A stretch of DNA of 64,000 nt from Siphonodentalium dalli (taxonomy: Eukaryota > Mollusca > Scaphopoda > Gadilida > Siphonodentaliidae): contig CP136064.1 in the NCBI GenBank assembly GCA_032622095.1, positions 744,001 through 808,000 of the forward strand, given 5' to 3'. The position numbers and the translations under genes were made by a program. Below are positions 62,778 to 64,000 of this stretch, piece after piece. Within the stretch, counting starts at the first letter, position 1; each line of letters opens with the position of its first letter. The notes under the pieces are model-generated. The model worked only from the letters and a program-made list of their open reading frames with translations. It searched no databases and was not told the DNA's origin.

Positions 62778-63922
62778 ATGGTGGAGTACGGTTGGATATT
62801 TTCAATTTGGCGCATGTTTCTCCATACCGCGCCATGTCAAATCTGGCCATATCCGAATCGGGTTGTTATTTACAATGACTGCAGAAAATATATATCTTCA
62901 TGGTGGAATGCAAATGTATGTTTAAAGGAACAGATGTATCTCAACTTAAAGGGACATAAGTAACACAGTCACCAACTTAAAGGGGTATCTGCTATAGACT
63001 GGTTCCATGGTGGAGTACGGTTGGATATTTTCAATTTGGCGCATGTTTCTCCCTACCGCGCCATGTCAAATCTGGCCATATCCGAATCGGGTTGTCATTT
63101 ACAATGACTACAGAAAATAAATATCTTCATGTTGGAATGCAAATGTATGTTTAAAGGAACAGATGTATCTCAACTTAAAGGGACATAAGTAACACAGTCA
63201 CCAACTGTAAGGGGTATCTGCTATAGACTGGTTCCATGGTGGAGTACGGTTGGATATTTTCAATTTGGCGCTTGTTTCTCCATACCGCGCCATGTCAAAT
63301 CTGGCCATATCCGAATCGGGTTGTCATTTACAATGACTGCAGAAAATATATATCTTCATGGTGGAATGCAAATGTATGTTTAAAGGAACAGATGTATCTC
63401 AACTTAAAGGGACATAAGTAACACAGTCACCAACTTAAAGGGGTATCTGCTATAGACTGGTTCCATGGTGGAGTACGGTTGGATATTTTCAATTTGGCGC
63501 ATGTTTCTCCCTACCGCGCCATGTCAAATCTGGCCATATCCGAATCGGGTTGTCATTTACAATGACTACAGAAAATAAATATCTTCATGTTGGAATGCAA
63601 ATGTATGTTTAAAGGAACAGATGTATCTCAACTTAAAGGGACATAAGTAACACAGTCACCAACTGTAAGGGGTATCTGCTATAGACTGGTTCCATGGTGG
63701 AGTACGGTTGGATATTTTCAATTTGGCGCTTGTTTCTCCATACCGCGCCATGTCAAATCTGGCCATATCCGAATCGGGTTGTCATTTACAATGACTGCAG
63801 AAAATATATATCTTCATGTTGGAATGCAAATGTATGTTTAAAGGAACAGATGTATCTCAACTTAAAGGGACATAAGTAACACAGTCACCAACTTTAAGGG
63901 GTATCTGCTATAGACTGGTTCC
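62778..63922. repeat. start of a further HOR: A-X-C-X-C/D hybrid
   Basis: Anchors 62778, 63007, 63236, 63465 and 63694. Both X monomers lack T51 and are followed by AACTGTAAGG. The monomer at 63694 has C-type T37 but T126 and an ending typical of D, and is followed directly by an E-like monomer (T27), so a D monomer appears to have been skipped. Confidence 0.9.
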
Positions 63923-64000
63923 ATGGTGGAGTACGGTTGGATATTTTCTATTTGGCGCATGTTTCTCCATACCGCGCCATGTCAAATCTGGCCATATCCG
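63923..64000. repeat. partial right-edge monomer (unit positions 1-78), E-like
   Basis: Starts at the anchor motif, carries T27 (TTTTCTATTT) and stops at position 78. The array continues beyond the window. Confidence 0.93.

Larger units (their letters stand above)
1..64000. repeat. 229-bp satellite array filling the whole window, with higher-order structure
   Basis: Every part of the window is a copy of one 229-bp unit in the same orientation. Anchors at the ATGGTGGAGTA motif run from 128 to 63923. The distance is 63795 bp; adding back seven 1-bp deletions and eight 40-bp deletions and subtracting two 1-bp insertions gives 64120 = 280 x 229, so nothing foreign is inserted. The unit length is not a multiple of 3, so no reading frame can continue across monomers. 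Monomers differ at a limited set of diagnostic positions, and the order of types repeats over 2290 bp and related lengths. Known of such arrays: they form centromeric, pericentromeric or subtelomeric heterochromatin in eukaryotes. Which of these applies here cannot be told from the sequence. Confidence 0.98.

Noticed and set aside
1-64000. CRISPR array
   Set aside because: Units are 229 bp, contiguous and similar over their whole length. There are no unique spacers and no cas genes.
1-64000. Transposon or retroelement remains
   Set aside because: No terminal repeats, target-site duplications or coding remnants. The anchor count accounts for every base as satellite.
1-64000. Inverted monomers or an array polarity switch
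   Set aside because: All 281 anchors are on the same strand with consistent spacing. I saw no reverse-oriented copy.

Overview
The window is a single, uninterrupted satellite DNA array. A unit of 229 bp, about 40% G+C in the monomer I counted, repeats head-to-tail in one orientation from the first base to the last. Taking the A of the ATGGTGGAGTA motif as unit position 1, the first anchor is at 128 and the last at 63923. After correcting for seven 1-bp deletions, two 1-bp insertions and eight identical 40-bp deletions, the distance between them is exactly 280 x 229 bp. That gives 280 complete monomers plus partial monomers of 127 bp (left) and 78 bp (right). I see no protein gene, RNA gene, transposon insertion, CRISPR array or unique spacer. 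The 61-codon frames that recur in many monomers are a by-product of the repeat.

The organism is eukaryotic in all likelihood, because tens of kilobases of higher-order satellite is typical of centromeric, pericentromeric or subtelomeric heterochromatin in animals and plants. The species cannot be named from the sequence. One string, AAAGGGACATAA, recalls a motif I associate with mollusc repeats, but this is a weak hint.

Monomers fall into recurrent types recognisable by diagnostic bases (unit coordinates). A: T90, G104, T114, G126. B: C90, G104, T114, T126. C: T37, T114, G126. D: preceded by TTTC, T114, T126. E: T27, T114, T126. F: C47, G63, A114. G: preceded by TTAC, T32, T78, A128. H: preceded by the AGAGGTGTCTGATTT block, T27. 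I: T13, C47. J: T43, A132. K: G25, T43, A132. S: a 189-bp monomer with the 40-bp deletion. X: C47, A104, A114, T126. These are ordered into higher-order repeats (HORs), most often ten monomers (2290 bp).

Layout: 1-12.5 kb is the most diverged and irregular part, holding most 1-bp indels and short tandem segment duplications (915 bp, 1145 bp) plus a copy displaced by about 5.49 kb. From 12.5 to 25 kb there are two clear large tandem duplications (3853 bp and 2022 bp). From 18.8 to 41.9 kb the usual HOR is A-B-C-D-E-F-G-H-I-J, interspersed with shorter and longer versions carrying S and K. From 41.9 kb to the end every anchor is in perfect 229-bp register and the HOR composition changes to A-X-C-X-C-..., with 7-, 10-, 15- and 19-monomer variants. 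Several markers of this right part recur at the far left (about 1.0-3.0 kb) but not in the middle, so the middle looks like a separately amplified lineage. Hybrid monomers mark probable unequal-exchange junctions. The window is best read as a record of satellite turnover rather than a set of genes.
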